Shown here in pieces: positions 46,119-57,871 of a DNA stretch of 64,000 nt. Position numbers and translations under genes: made by a program. The first letter of the stretch is position 1, and the number at the start of each line of letters is the position of its first letter. The stretch comes from Symsagittifera roscoffensis (lineage: Eukaryota > Xenacoelomorpha > Acoela > Convolutidae). Under the pieces are notes generated by a model. The model was not told where the DNA came from. It did not search any database and was given only the letters and a program-made list of their open reading frames with translations. Location of the stretch: positions 77,625,200-77,689,199 of the forward strand of contig NC_087062.1 of the NCBI RefSeq assembly GCF_963678635.1, written 5' to 3'.

Positions 46119-46478
46119 TCAACGTTTGCTCCCCTTCCTCGAAGGCGTCCATAAGCGTCTCGCTCGCCCGTCCGGTCTCACTAATTTGCCCCTGATTGCC
46201 ATCGGGTTCTTCTCGCTTCTTAGTTTCATTCCGCTCACTGAAAGATCAGCCTGACCTTTAGTCGTTGCTTCATCAGCAAAGACATCGGACATGCTACTAA
46301 CCGTTGACCGGCTACGCCGCGTTTTGAACTTTCGTGTAGTCCCCGTACTCAGTCTGGGAATCTTTGTTTTTGTCCCTAACGAGTCTCTGCACTGAACGCT
46401 ACGTGATAAGAAAGATTTTGACGGCAATGCACAAGTTTCAAAATAGATCTCGAAAAAACTTTTCTCAAGTCTACTCAC
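46119..46478 (-). pseudogene. Leader/Gag N-terminal ORF of element B, inner copy
   Basis: A 119-codon open frame without ATG until residue 63 (46292). It is basic in the middle, with TKTKIPRLSTG resembling DKSRIPKLSEG at the start of the element C leader ORF, so the two elements share this N-terminus. The coding sense passes into another frame near 46150 (acidic, EESGEDFEREEVERTEE) before the Gag proper. Identical to 47408-47767 except one residue. Confidence 0.5.
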
Positions 46479-46858
46479 TCGAGTCCTCTAATATCAAAAA
46501 TATACCTTCGATCTCGTAGAGATACTATAATTGACTCAGTACAAGTTACGCAAAGGGCCTACGTAGTATCTAGATATTACCGACTCTACTCAATCACCTA
46601 GTGTAACAGTATCACAAAATTTTCACACGAAATAGTCAATACACAAAACACAATTGATAATCAGATAAAAATATCATACAGGTGACAGCGACCTTTCGTC
46701 AGTATCAATTTTACCCCCACACTCGTGTCAAATCACTGCTTTGTTAAAATCAAACAATCTTTTGTAAAAAGCAGTGATGATTCAGGAATAGATAAATAAA
46801 ACTTAGTCTTATAGAAAAAGACTTCCTTCAATCGGAACACTCCAAAAGAACAAAGCAC

Positions 46859-46966
46859 AGGACACTGTCTTCTCAAGTGAGTGTGTATATGCCTAATACA
46901 CTCACCGAGGCCTTTTTTAGGTGTCCTGCGATTGCCCGAGCTCTTCTACTAATTAGCTCTAGGCAA
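46859..46966 (-). ncRNA. Two-hairpin leader motif, copy 1
   Basis: Given in plus-strand coordinates; the element reads it on the minus strand. Outer stem AGGACAC (46859-46865) with GTGTCCT (46921-46927) encloses hairpin GTGAGTGT (46877-46884) with ACACTCAC (46898-46905). A second hairpin follows: TTGCC and GAGCT (46932-46942) with AGCTC and GGCAA (46955-46966). Stems are conserved with changed sequence in the other copies. Confidence 0.6.
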
Positions 46967-47039
46967 CCTGTGATCGAAAATTTCTAACGTCTATGAAAAA
47001 GCTCCCCCACACCCGGGACGCCCCAAGTGCACGAGAGCA

Positions 47040-47151
47040 GGGAACAACTTTTCTTCTCAAGTGAGTGTGTATTTGCCTACTACACTCACTGAGGTCTTCT
47101 TTTATGTGTTCCCGGATTGCCCGAGCTTTCCTATTAAGTAGCTCAAGGCAA
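47040..47151 (-). ncRNA. Two-hairpin leader motif, copy 2
   Basis: Outer stem GGGAACA (47040-47046) with TGTTCCC (47107-47113), inner hairpin GTGAGTGT (47061-47068) with ACACTCAC (47082-47089), second hairpin TTGCC/GAGCT (47117-47127) with AGCTC/GGCAA (47140-47151). The outer stem differs at several pairs from copy 1, yet all seven pairs form. Confidence 0.6.
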
Positions 47152-47407
47152 CCACAAAACCAAAATAACATTCAAAAAAATTTTTTGGTTCGGTTACATC
47201 TAACAGACCTGATCTAGAATCCAAAGTTTATCACAAATCTCCAAGTCAAATGGGCTCCTGTGATCCTAATATGCACGTCCGTAGGTAGTTGACCTTTTAT
47301 TCCGTTCTTTCCGTTCTCCGTGGCCTCCTCCGTTCTTTCAACTTCCTCCCGTTCAAAGTCCTCGCCTGACTCTTCCAGGTCCGCGTGATGGTAGTAGTCG
47401 GGTCGGA

Positions 47408-47767
47408 TCAACGTTTGCTCCCCTTCCTCGAAGGCGTCCATAAGCGTCTCGCTCGCCCGTCCGGTCTCACTAATTTGCCCCTGATTGCCATCGGGTTCTT
47501 CTCGCTTCTTAGTTTCATTCCGCTCACTGAAAGATCAGCCTGACCTTTAGTCGTTGCTTCATCAGCAAAGACATCGGACATGCTACTAACCGTTGACCGG
47601 CTACGCCGCGTTTTGAACTTTCGTGTAGTCCCCGTACTCAGTCTGGGAATCTTTGTTTTTGTCCCTAACGAGTCTCTGCACTGAATGCTACGTGATAAGA
47701 AAGATTTTGACGGCAATGCACAAGTTTCAAAATAGATCTCGAAAAAACTTTTCTCAAGTCTACTCAC
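47408..47767 (-). pseudogene. Leader/Gag N-terminal ORF of element B, outer duplicated copy
   Basis: The copy of 46119-46478 made by the 1289-bp duplication. It runs on in a second frame (47441-47214) into the duplication junction, so it is cut off from Gag. Confidence 0.5.
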
Positions 47768-48147
47768 TCGAGTCCTCTAATATCAAAAATATACCTTCGA
47801 TCTCGTAGAGATACTATAATTGACTCAGTACAAGTTACGCAAAGGGCCTACGTAGTATCTAGATATTACCGACTCTACTCAATCACCTAGTGTAACAGTA
47901 TCACAAAATTTTCACACGAAATAGTCAATACACAAAACACAATTGATAATCAGATAAAAATATCATACAGGTGACAGCGACCTTTCGTCAGTATCAATTT
48001 TACCCCCACACTCGTGTCAAATCACTGCTTTGTTAAAATCAAACAATCTTTTGTAAAAAGCAGTGATGATTCAGGAATAGATAAATAAAACTTAGTCTTA
48101 TAGAAAAAGACTTCCTTCAATCGGAACACTCCAAAAGAACAAAGCAC

Positions 48148-48440
48148 AGGACACTGTCTTCTCAAGTGAGTGTGTATATGCCTAATACACTCACCGAGGC
48201 CTTTTTTAGGTGTCCTGCGATTGCCCGAGCTCTTCTACTAATTAGCTCTAGGCAACCTGTGATCGAAAATTTCTAACGTCTATGAAAAAGCTCCCCCACA
48301 CCCGGGACGCCCCAAGTGCACGAGAGCAGGGAACAACTTTTCTTCTCAAGTGAGTGTGTATTTGCCTACTACACTCACTGAGGTCTTCTTTTATGTGTTC
48401 CCGGATTACCCGAGCTTTCCTATTAAGTAGCTCAAGGCAA
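48148..48440 (-). ncRNA. Two-hairpin leader motif, copies 3 and 4
   Basis: Positions 48148-48255 and 48329-48440 repeat copies 1 and 2 through the 1289-bp duplication. In copy 4 one pair of the second hairpin is lost (TTGCC reads TTACC). Confidence 0.55.
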
Positions 48441-48546
48441 CCACAAAACCAAAATAACATTCAAAAAAAAATTTTGGTTCGGTTACATCTGACAGACCTG
48501 ATCTAGAATCCAAAGTTTATCACAAATCTCCCAGTCAAACGGGCTC

Positions 48547-51541
48547 CTGTGATCCTAATATGCACGTCCGTTGGTAGTTGACCTTTTATTCCGATTCTGA
48601 ATGGATATTTTAGTTGCTCAAATTGCCCATGAAGGTATCCCTAAATTTTCAATAAGGAGGGTTGTTAAGAGGCTTAAGTCACTCCGGAGGGTTGCTTCGG
48701 AGTTGTTAAGACACTCAGCTTAACTCGGAGGGTTACTTCGAAGGGTATCTTAACCACCCAAGTTACTTCGGAGGGTCCCCGAAAACTCACTAAGGAGGGT
48801 CAATAAGTGGCTTAATACGCTCCGGAGGGTTACTTCGGAGGGTTCCTTCAAAATTTCAAATTTATCGAATCTCACTTGGGAGGGTCACCTACTAGTCTCA
48901 GAAGGTGTCAAAACAAGCTCAATTCTCTGTGGGGGTTGTTTTAACTTCTACCGCGATGAAGCCTCCGAATGCGGTCTAACTGACTTAAAACCAGGTTGAC
49001 TGACAAGGTCAACCTTCCCAGTTGGATAAACAGGTGATCTTATAAAATTTTCTGCCGCTCGGAGGGTTCCCTAAAATTTGGACCCTCCGAACCAACAAAC
49101 TCTAAAAAAACTTCTTTTCCGAGATTATCAACCCAAAAACGGTTGCGGTCCGGGAAAATGGTCAAAAACCAAAAACGTCAACTTATGGTATCAAAATTAT
49201 CCCGATCGGTTGGCTAGTCTTTGAGAAATCGCCAAAAACAGGTTCGTCAAAATGGCCTTTTTTTCACCACCTATATTGGTTCTGAAAGACTTTTTCCGCA
49301 ATTCCTAGTGAAAGTGCCTAAAAATAATTGAAACGAGCTTAGTAACCCTGTACAGCACTGGAGCAATGCAAAAAACTGGACCAAATTGGTTTGGAAACAA
49401 AAATTTTGCCAATAACTATCAGATTTGGACCCTCCGATTCCTTCCTTTTCCAATCTTTAGGTCGTTAGCTCTATCCAGAGAGCTAACCGGAGGGTTACTC
49501 TAAAAATTCTCTAGAAATCGAGCACGTAATGCTCTAGCACACTCTCAACGTAAAAACGTTTATTGCTCTAACTCTAAAAAAAGTCACTAAGGCCTCTAAC
49601 TTGGGCATACGCCTGGAGCGGAGGGTTCGTCGCTGAAACATTTGCTGACCATGATGGTCTCATGGCTTTAACAGGCCCACCCAGGAGCGCCATAAAAACG
49701 TCAATGTAACATTCGCCCAAATACTACACAGTGACGGAGCGTAGAAAAATTACCTATTAACAATTGGCAGGCGTCATTTACCTAAATGCTACTCGTTTTT
49801 CACCGTATCGACCTAGCCAGTTGATTTTCTGGTCTGTTTAGGGCTAAGTAAAAAGTTACTATTTTTAGGCCATCAGTCAAACGACTTTTGATCAGCTTTC
49901 GTTTACATGCGAACACGACCACATAGCTGGGTCTCGGATCCTCAGACTACGTGATTGCCATTAAAAACACGGCTTGAATAACCAATTTTACTATGTTTTT
50001 GGTGACAGTTCTATAATAAAGCCATTGGAGATGGATTGACCCTTTCCTCTTTCTAGCTACTCATATTCTAAAATATCAAACAATACCGGTGTTAATTCAA
50101 ATGTCTATGGCATCAGAGTAGCTAAAAAGTCAGTTTATTATAGTCCTTCACCATATACTGTCTCTGGGGGGTCGAGCCTCCACTTCCGTGGTTTTCCCGT
50201 AATAACGTCGTTATTACTCCCAAGTCGTGGCACAGGAGGGTACTGCTCTCTACTTCTTCCCCACTGAAGCCTCCCTTCTCGCTAATTCCTTCCGCTAAGT
50301 GTCTTATCGTGCGTGATCGTCACGATAAGAGGCTTCGTGTTTATATCGTTATCGTCCAACTGTCTCTCGCTAATTTGGTTGTTTTCTGATTTTCGTCACT
50401 TTTTGGCCCAAAATGGCCGTTTTTTTTATTTCTCAGAAATATTCGTTCGACAATCGAAATTTTGAAAATTTAAAATTCCCGAATACTCTTACCCTCCTTT
50501 GCAGTAATTTTCAACCATTAAGGCCTCTACTTCTGTTTTTGTGATGCGTCGGAAGGTTGCGCTGTGCCAGTCTGGCAGAATGGTACAATTACATATTTTG
50601 CTAAGTTTTTTTTCAAATTTTTCATACACATTTTAAAGATCCATAAACTTTTGTGAAGTTTTATATGAGTTCTTTGTAAAATTTAAAACTGGAAAATCGA
50701 AAAAAAAACCATAACCATTGTGACATTCGACCAGAATGATCAAAACGCAATTTCGCATTCGAATTTTTATTGAAGCATCTGACCGGGAGGATTGATGGTT
50801 TTGATGAATAAGTGACGTTATTTAAACGATCAGACAAATCGGGAAGGGTTAGTTTTGACTGACATGCTAAAATTTAAAATTTCGATTTGGACATGAATGA
50901 CACCTAATCTTTTATTATTTCGCACATACTGAAACGGCGAAATCAGAACAACAGAATTTGTAGAGAACAACATTAGTCTCAGTGACAACAACTACGAAAA
51001 AACGGCAGAATATTGAAATTGTGGTTAGAAATTGTCAGAAACCACTCCGAGTTGTAACGATTGTGCCGCTACAATCGTTATCGAGCAGTTCACAACAAAC
51101 AGGAAGGGTGTTGGGACGACGTGTCCAGCCTTCCGGAAAGAAATAAGAGTGTTATTTCTCCGGATACCAGAATCCGTAAGGGTCTCTGGATTGGGACTTG
51201 AACTGTTTTATACAACCTTTTAGCTTCCCGGAATGTCTTGAGTTGAATTTATTTATTACCAAATTCGTTTTCAGATAATGAGAAGCTAGAAGTTGGGGAA
51301 AAGGGTTGATCCATCTTCGATGGTGACGATAATTTTTATCTACTGAACAAAAACAATACTAACATAAAATATAAGTAGTAGCCCTGTTTTTAGGAGTGAT
51401 CTCGTGGTCTGGGGATACTGAGACCCAGCCATGAGCTCACTTTTTTTGCATATAAGTAAGTACATTAGAGCGTTCTGATCGAAGCCTGAAACAGTAACGT
51501 TTTTTTTTGCCGACCCGATGTTAGAAAGACCACCAAAAAAA
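48547..51541. repeat. 3.0-kb unit with partial foldback, copy 1
   Basis: 48547-48910 matches 51542-51915, and 49575-51530 matches 52782-55195. The shared later part is itself an inverted repeat centred near 50.69 kb; for example hairpin arms CTTATCGTG/CACGATAAG near 50301-50327 mirror TAACGATTGT/ACAATCGTTA near 51053-51080. No gene is supported. Many GGAGGGT motifs lie on the plus strand. Confidence 0.8.
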
Positions 51542-51915
51542 CTGTGATCCTAATATGCACGTCCGTTGGTAGTTGACCTTTTATTCCGATTCTGAATGGA
51601 TATTTTAATTGCTCAAATTGCCCATGAAGGTATCCCTAAATTTTCAATAAGGAGGGCTGTTAAGAGGCTTAAGTCACTCCGGAGGGTTGCTTCGGAGTTG
51701 TTAAGACACTCAGCTTAACTCGGAGGGTTACTTCGAAGGGTAACTTAACCACCCAAGTTACTTCGGAGGGTCCCCGAAAACTCACTAAGGAGGGTCAATA
51801 AGAGGCTTAATACGCTCCGGAGGGTCAAATTTATCGAATCTCACTTGGGAGGGTCACCTACTAGTCTCAGAAGGTGTCAAAACAAGCTCAATTCTCTGTG
51901 GGGGTGGTTTTAACT
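51542..51915. repeat. Direct repeat of 48547-48910
   Basis: Near-identical to 48547-48910 apart from a deletion of about 30 bp near 51826. It is followed by unrelated DNA in copy 1 and by the left arm of the large palindrome here. Confidence 0.85.
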
Positions 51916-54900
51916 TGAACTGCGGATCGGAAAAACTCGGATATCCAAAATTTTGGGGGTCTACAGTTTGGTCGAAAAAGAGTAACTTTCGACAAAATTG
52001 GCGTATTTCTCGGGTCTAAATAGGAGATAAGTAATATATAGTAAAGAAAATAATCTATTAGTAGTCGTTAATGAAAATTACAATACCCGCCATTGCACCA
52101 AAATACCCGAATTAGACTCTTAACTCGGAAATTCGTGATCGATGGAGGATACAATCGGACCGCGCCAATTGTTTCCCCCACCTCTTAAGTTTTAATGAAA
52201 TAGTACCCGAACGAAACTAAAATTGCTTCAACGATACCCAAAAGTCGTTGTGGATGTTGTCTCTGAAGCCCCTGTTAAGTGTGGAACATGTCGGTCAGCT
52301 TGCCACTCTACCCTCCGTTAACCGGCAAAATCACCATTAACGTGCTTAAATACTCAAATTACACTCAAGGGAGGGTACCCAACCCGTCACCAAAACACAC
52401 AATCTTTCTATCTTTCTATCAGAAATGATATAAATCAATCTGAACCAACAGCAAATAGGAAGGTCAGATCACATCTCGTCCGGAAATAACATATAAACTG
52501 TCATTTTATGTTTTTTATTGTTTTTGGTCTTTTTTGGATTTTTTTACTGTTTTTTGCACTTTTTTTAGATAAATTTGTTTTTGGCTTTTTCTTGATTATA
52601 CACTATTTTTGTTCGGTTTTACGCTTTCTCTTTAAATGTTTTTGGTCCCTGGACCTTGGGATAAGCGGGCTCATGACTTCCCACCTAACCCTCCGGCCCC
52701 CGGAATTTTCGGTGTTAACTAGGTTAAAAAGCTAAATAGTACTAGGCGGAGGGTACGCACCTTCCCCCTAGTACAACAAAAGTCACTAAGGCCTCTAACT
52801 TGGGCATACGCCTGGAGCGGAGGGTTCGTCGCTGAAACATTTGCTGATCATGATGGTCTCATGGCTTTAACAGGCCCACCCAGGAGCGCCATAAAAACGT
52901 AAATGTAACATTCGCCCAAATACTACACAGTGACGGAGCGTAGAAAAATTACCTATTAACAATTGGCAGGCGTCATTTACCTAAATGCTACTCGTTTTTC
53001 ACCGTATCGACCTAGCCAGTTGATTTTCTGGTCTGTTTAGGGCTAAGTAAAAAGTTACTATTTTTAGGCCATCAGTCAAACGACTTTTGATCAGCTTTCG
53101 TTTACATGCAAACACAACCACATAGCTGGGTCTCGGATCCTCAGACTACGTGATTGCCATTAAAAACACGGCTTGAATAACCAATTTTCTATGTTTTTGG
53201 TGACAGTTCTATAATATAGCCATTGGAGATGGATTGACCCTTTCCTCTTTCTAGCTACTCATATTCTAAATTATCAAACAATACCGGTGTTAATTCAAAT
53301 GTCTATGGCATCAGAGTAGCTAAAAAGTCACTTTATTGTAGTCCTTCACCATATACTGTCTCTGGGGGGTCGAGCCTCCGCTTCCGTGGTTTTCCTGTAA
53401 TAACGTCGTTATTACTCCCAATTCGTGGCACGGGAGGGTACTGCTCTCTACTTCTTCCCCACTGAAGCCTCCCTTCTCGCTAATTCCTTCCGCTAAGTGT
53501 CTTATCGTGCGTGATCGTCACGATAAGAGGCTTCGTGCTTATATCGTTATCGTCCAACTCTCTCTCTCTAATTTGGTTGTTTTCTGATTTTCGTCACTTT
53601 TTGGCTCAAAATGGCCGTTTTTTTTTATTTCTCAGAAATATTCGTTCGACAATCGAAATTTTGAAAATTTAAAATTCCTGAATACTCTTACCCTCCTTTG
53701 CAGTAATTTTCAACCATTAAGGCCTCTACTTCTGTTTTTGTGTTGCGTCGGAAGATTGCGCTGTGCCAGTCTGGCAGAATGGTACAATTACATATTTTGC
53801 TAAGTTTTTATTCAAATTTTTCATACATATTTTGAAGAACCATAAACTTTTGTGAAGTTTTATTTGAGTTCTTTGTAAAATTTAAAATGAACTAAGAAAC
53901 GTCACATCTGAGAAAATAGAAAGATTTAGTGGCAAGGTTTGCAATCCCTGAGAGTACCCTCACAATATCCAACAGCAGGAATGAGAGCTTATTTTTGGAA
54001 TTTTAAAAAAAAAATAAGTTTTACAAAAAAGGTTTAAAATCTTAAAAAACGTCATATCTCGATAACTAAAAAGATTTGAGAATTAAGATTCGGGGGCAAG
54101 ATTTGCAACACTCGAGAGTACCCTGACAGCACCGAACTACAGGGTGAGAAATTCAAAAAATTGAGAAATTTTTTTAAATTATTTTTTCAAGAAATTTTTT
54201 TAAAAATCTCGAAAACTGCCTATCTCGTAAACTAAACGGATTTGGTTATTCATATATGGAAAACAGAATCGCAAAACCTGGGAAAACTCTGGCAACATCC
54301 CACTATGAGGTTGCTAATTTCAAACTTGATGAAATAAACGCTGAATTTAAACTGGAAAATCGAAAAAAAACCATAACCATTGTGACATTTGACCAGAATG
54401 ATCAAAATGCAATTTCGCTTTCGAATTTTTATTGAAGCATCTGACCGGGAGGATTGATGGTTTTGATGAATAAGTGACGTTATTTAAACGATCAGACAAA
54501 TCGGGAAGGGTTAGTTTTGACTGACATGCTAAAATTTAAAATTTCGATTTGGACATGAATGACACGTAACTTTTTATTATTTCGCACATACTGAAACGGC
54601 GAAATCAGAACAACAGAATTTGTAGAGAAAAACATTAGTCTTAGTGACAACAACTACGAAAAAACGGCAGAATATTGAAATTGTGGTTAGAAATTGTCAG
54701 AAACCACTCCGAGTTGTAACGATTGTGCCGCTACAATCGTTATCGAGCAGTTCACAACAAACAGGAAGGGTGTTGGGACGACGTGTCCAGCCTTCCGGAA
54801 AGAAATAAGAGTGTTATTTCTCCGGATACCAGAATCCGTAAGGGTCTCTGGATTGGGACTTGAACTGTTTTATACAACCTTTTAGCTTCCCGGAATGTCT

Positions 54901-56300
54901 TGAGTTGAATTTAATTATTACCAAATTCGTTTTCAGATAATGAGAAGCTAGAAGTTGGGGAAAAGGGTTGATCCATCTTCGATGGTGACGATAATTTTTA
55001 TCTACTGAACAAAAACAATACTAACATAAAACATAAGTAGTAGCCCTGTTTTTAGGAGTGATCTCGTGGTCTGGGGATACTGAGACCCAGCCATGAGCTC
55101 ACTTTTTTTGCATATAAGTAAGTACATTAGAGCGTTCTGATCGAAGCCTGAAACAGTAACGTTTTTTTTTGCCGACCCGATGTTAGAAAGACCACCAAAA
55201 GTACTGGCTTTGACAAAGACGGTGAAAATTATGTAGAGCTGTGTTTAGACACTGGCCAGTCGTTTTAGAACCTAGCATTATTTTCCGTCGATATGTACTT
55301 CCGGGCGAACGTTACATAGATGTTTTTATGGGGCTCCTGGGTGTTATTATTTTTTAACATCATGACTGGCAGAACCGTTAAAGAGCACTCCGCGCCGAGC
55401 GGATGCTCACATTAATGCCCTTAATATGCCAAAATCGCCGGGGCGGAAGGGTAGTTCGGAACGCGGAAGCCTTCCGGATTCCCGTGAATAGCTTTTTAAC
55501 CTAGTTGAGACCGAAAATTCACGTTCCAGGAAGGGTGGGGGGATTGGCCGTCCCGTCGTTCCCTGAGAGGTTTTTGACCAAAAACACTTGAAGATATACA
55601 GGAAACCAAACAAAAAGTAGTATAGTACCTAAGAAAAAACAAAAAACAAATAAACAACCGAAAAAACCAAAACAGTATAAAAGTATAAAATCAGTAAAAA
55701 TCATCCCCCCAGACGAGATGTGATCCAACCCTCCCGTTTGCTGTTGTTAGATATAATGTTGTTACAGACATTTATATCAGCAGGATCTTTACGATCAAAT
55801 TTGTGGCCCGTTTGTGGTGCTTGTACTGTAGGGTTATTCGAGTATTTAAGCACGGTAATGCTAATTGCGCTCAACCCGGAAGGGTCTCGGGATTAGAAAA
55901 GAAGACTGATCCGGCAAGCAGTGCGAGGAACGACAAGAAAGGGCTCAATGACAATAACAATCGACTGTTGGGTATCATTAACAAGTTTTGTATCCCTTTT
56001 GGTACAAAAAGTAAGATATTAATCTGTGGGGAGCTCGACAGTGACTGCACTGTAAGGACCCTTCACTGACTTGCGAATTTTCGAGTTAAGCACCTTAATT
56101 CGGGTATTGAACAAACACGGAGGGGTATAATATAACTAGTATTACTAATTATACAGCCTATATTAATACGCCTATAACGTTTTTTAGTGAAAAACACAGT
56201 AAGCAGACCGGTTTTTAGGGTCAAAATAGCGATATTTTGACCCCCCACAAATCGCGATTTTTGAGATATCGATATTTTTGAAACAAAAAAAGCGCTAATT
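51916..56300. repeat. 4.4-kb imperfect palindrome between elements B and C
   Basis: Left arm 51916 to about 53885 and right arm about 54345 to 56300 are collinear when one is reverse-complemented, roughly 65-75% alike by eye. Paired landmarks keep a near-constant coordinate sum of about 108,220: 52717-52734 with 55489-55506, 53397-53415 with 54801-54821, 53501-53527 with 54717-54742, 52105-52125 with 56085-56105. Hairpins inside the arms are kept with different stem sequences. The arms face elements B (minus) and C (plus), so they are probably the diverged upstream or LTR regions of the two elements. Confidence 0.8.
53885..54345. repeat. Segment with three degenerate ~150-bp repeats, absent from copy 1
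   Basis: Compared with 50685-50690 in copy 1, about 460 bp are extra here, bordered on both sides by AATTTAAA. It holds three imperfect repeats, each with an AACGTCAYATCTC-like start, a CAAGATTTGCAA-like middle and GAGAGTACCCT or a variant. Either copy 1 lost it between the AATTTAAA boxes or it inserted with an 8-bp duplication. Confidence 0.65.
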
Positions 56301-57240
56301 TAGTGAGTTACATCGTAATTGTACTAGTATAATAGGTAGAACCGGTTGAGTTTAGTTCAGAAGTGGTTGGAACTAATTGGGTACCAAAAACCGAATTTTC
56401 TTGATTTTTCAAAAAAAAAAAACGAAACGCTACAAAATAAAAAAAAATTGTTTGAAATTTTTGATTTAGGACAGTAGAAATTATTGTTCGGACAACGTTC
56501 ACTAATGAATCGACAGGTTTCAAAACCCGTTTGCCGATAACCTTCCGGGTTACAGAGAAATCGAACTTAACGTGTTTGATTTAGTGGGTTTATCAATCCG
56601 GAAGGGTCCAAACAGCATTTTTTTTGGTGAATTTTTTCAGCTGGAACGTTTTAGATCGGGTTTTTTGCATTGAACTAGAAGAATATAGGCCTTCTGAGCT
56701 CGGATCAAAAATTTTTAGGTCGAAAAGAACAGAGTTGCGAAAAAATTTAGAAAAAAGACGTTTTGGTTAATAACTTTGAAACAACTGGACAGATCCAGTT
56801 GATCTTGGTACCATTAGATCAAAAATTATGTGAGCTTACTCATAAAAACATCAATTATTCAAAAAAGTAAGCTTGAAATTTTTTTAGGATTGTTTTTAGC
56901 AAACTCACTAATTCAAGAAGGTAGACCCTTCACGTTTTATAAATTTTTTGGAAAACCTTTCTAACCCTACCAAAGGATAGTAACAGTTGAATTAGGCAAT
57001 TTTACGCTGTTCTAGACAAAAACCGAAGGCTAAGGAAATCAGAAAACCATAGTCAAGTCGAAATTAGGCTAGTTATAAGACCGTTCACAGCTAAGGTGAA
57101 TTGTCAAATAAGAGGCTTAGCTTCAATCCGGAAGGGTCCTGGGACAGAAAAAACACCCTTCCTAGTTAGTCCCTACAGCATAAAAGCATTGGAGAACGTA
57201 CCCGGAAGGGCATAGGGTGAAAATATTAAAATTCCCGGAA
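56301..57240. other. AT-rich spacer right of the palindrome
   Basis: No gene seen. Scattered CCGGAAGGGT motifs (for example near 56620, 57130 and 57200) continue the motif series of 48.6-57.6 kb. A 71-codon minus-strand frame at 56308-56523 has no support. Confidence 0.4.
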
Positions 57241-57252
57241 AAGCTGTTTTTT

Positions 57253-57652
57253 CCAATCCGGAGGGGTCCTAAGTTTGCCAATCCGGAGGGGTCCCAATTT
57301 TGCCAATCCGGAGGGGTACTATTTTTGCCAATCCGGAGGGGTCCTAATTTTGCCAAACCGGTGGGGTCCCAATTTTGCCAATCCGGAGGGGTAATATTTT
57401 TGCCAATCCGGAGGGGTCCTGTTTTTGCCAATCCGGAGGGGTCCTGTTTTTGCCGATCCGGTGGGGTACTATTTTTGCCAAACCGGAGGGGTCCTATTTT
57501 TGCTAATCCGAAGGGGTCTTGTTTCTGCGAATCCGGAGAGGTACTGTTTTTGCCAATCCGGAGGAGTCCTATTTTTGCCAATCCGGAGGGATCTTGTTTT
57601 TGCCAATCCAGAGGGGTACTTTTTTTGCCAATCCGGAGGGTTACTATTTTGT
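57253..57652. repeat. 25-bp minisatellite, about 16 units
   Basis: Unit CCAATCCGGAGGGGTCCTAT followed by TTTTG, at exact 25-bp spacing (57253, 57278, 57303, 57328 and so on) with a few substitutions. Because 25 is not a multiple of three, all frames run through it in turn, and long apparent ORFs on both strands here are artefacts. Confidence 0.95.
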
Positions 57653-57871
57653 CAAAACTTAAGTGAACATAAGAAAGTAAATAGTTAAAGGTATTAGGTT
57701 GTTAGGAGACAGGCTAGGAATCAGTGACTGCACTGGAATTTGGCTTTTATAAAAAACCAGACCAAAACAAAACAGGTCTAAGCTCGGATATTCGCGACAC
57801 TAAGTCTAAATTGAACAAGAGTTTGTAACTGATTTGTGTGGATTGAAATCCAAATCGTTTTTGGGAAAAGT
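57653..57871. other. Spacer between minisatellite and leader motif
   Basis: AT-rich. It contains only a short unsupported frame on the minus strand that extends to 58090. Nothing else is seen. Confidence 0.3.

Larger units (their letters stand above)
46027..48592. repeat. 1289-bp tandem duplication
   Basis: 46027-47303 and 47316-48592 are near-identical direct copies at a constant offset of 1289, differing by a few substitutions, so the duplication is recent. The unit spans the start of the element B leader ORF and its structured upstream region. Each unit contains two copies of the two-hairpin motif described separately. The copy ends share the block TGTGATCCTAATATGCACG, which also starts the segment at 51543. 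Confidence 0.92.

Noticed and set aside
36669..48600. An LTR pair for element B
   Set aside because: I looked for a direct repeat of the 46-48.6 kb region at 29.6-37.5 kb and found none. The 3' LTR may lie beyond the gap, or the 5' LTR may be the palindrome arm.
51032..54885. A 63-codon ORF occurring identically at 51032-51223 and 54694-54885
   Set aside because: It lies inside palindrome arms and covers two hairpins. Identity follows from the segment duplication and the mirrored arms do not keep the frame.
57253..57652. CRISPR-like array
   Set aside because: The units are contiguous 25-mers without unique spacers, in a eukaryotic context.
57162..57688. Long ORFs on both strands (139, 149 and 87 codons)
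   Set aside because: They are products of the 25-bp minisatellite, which lacks stops in all frames it cycles through.
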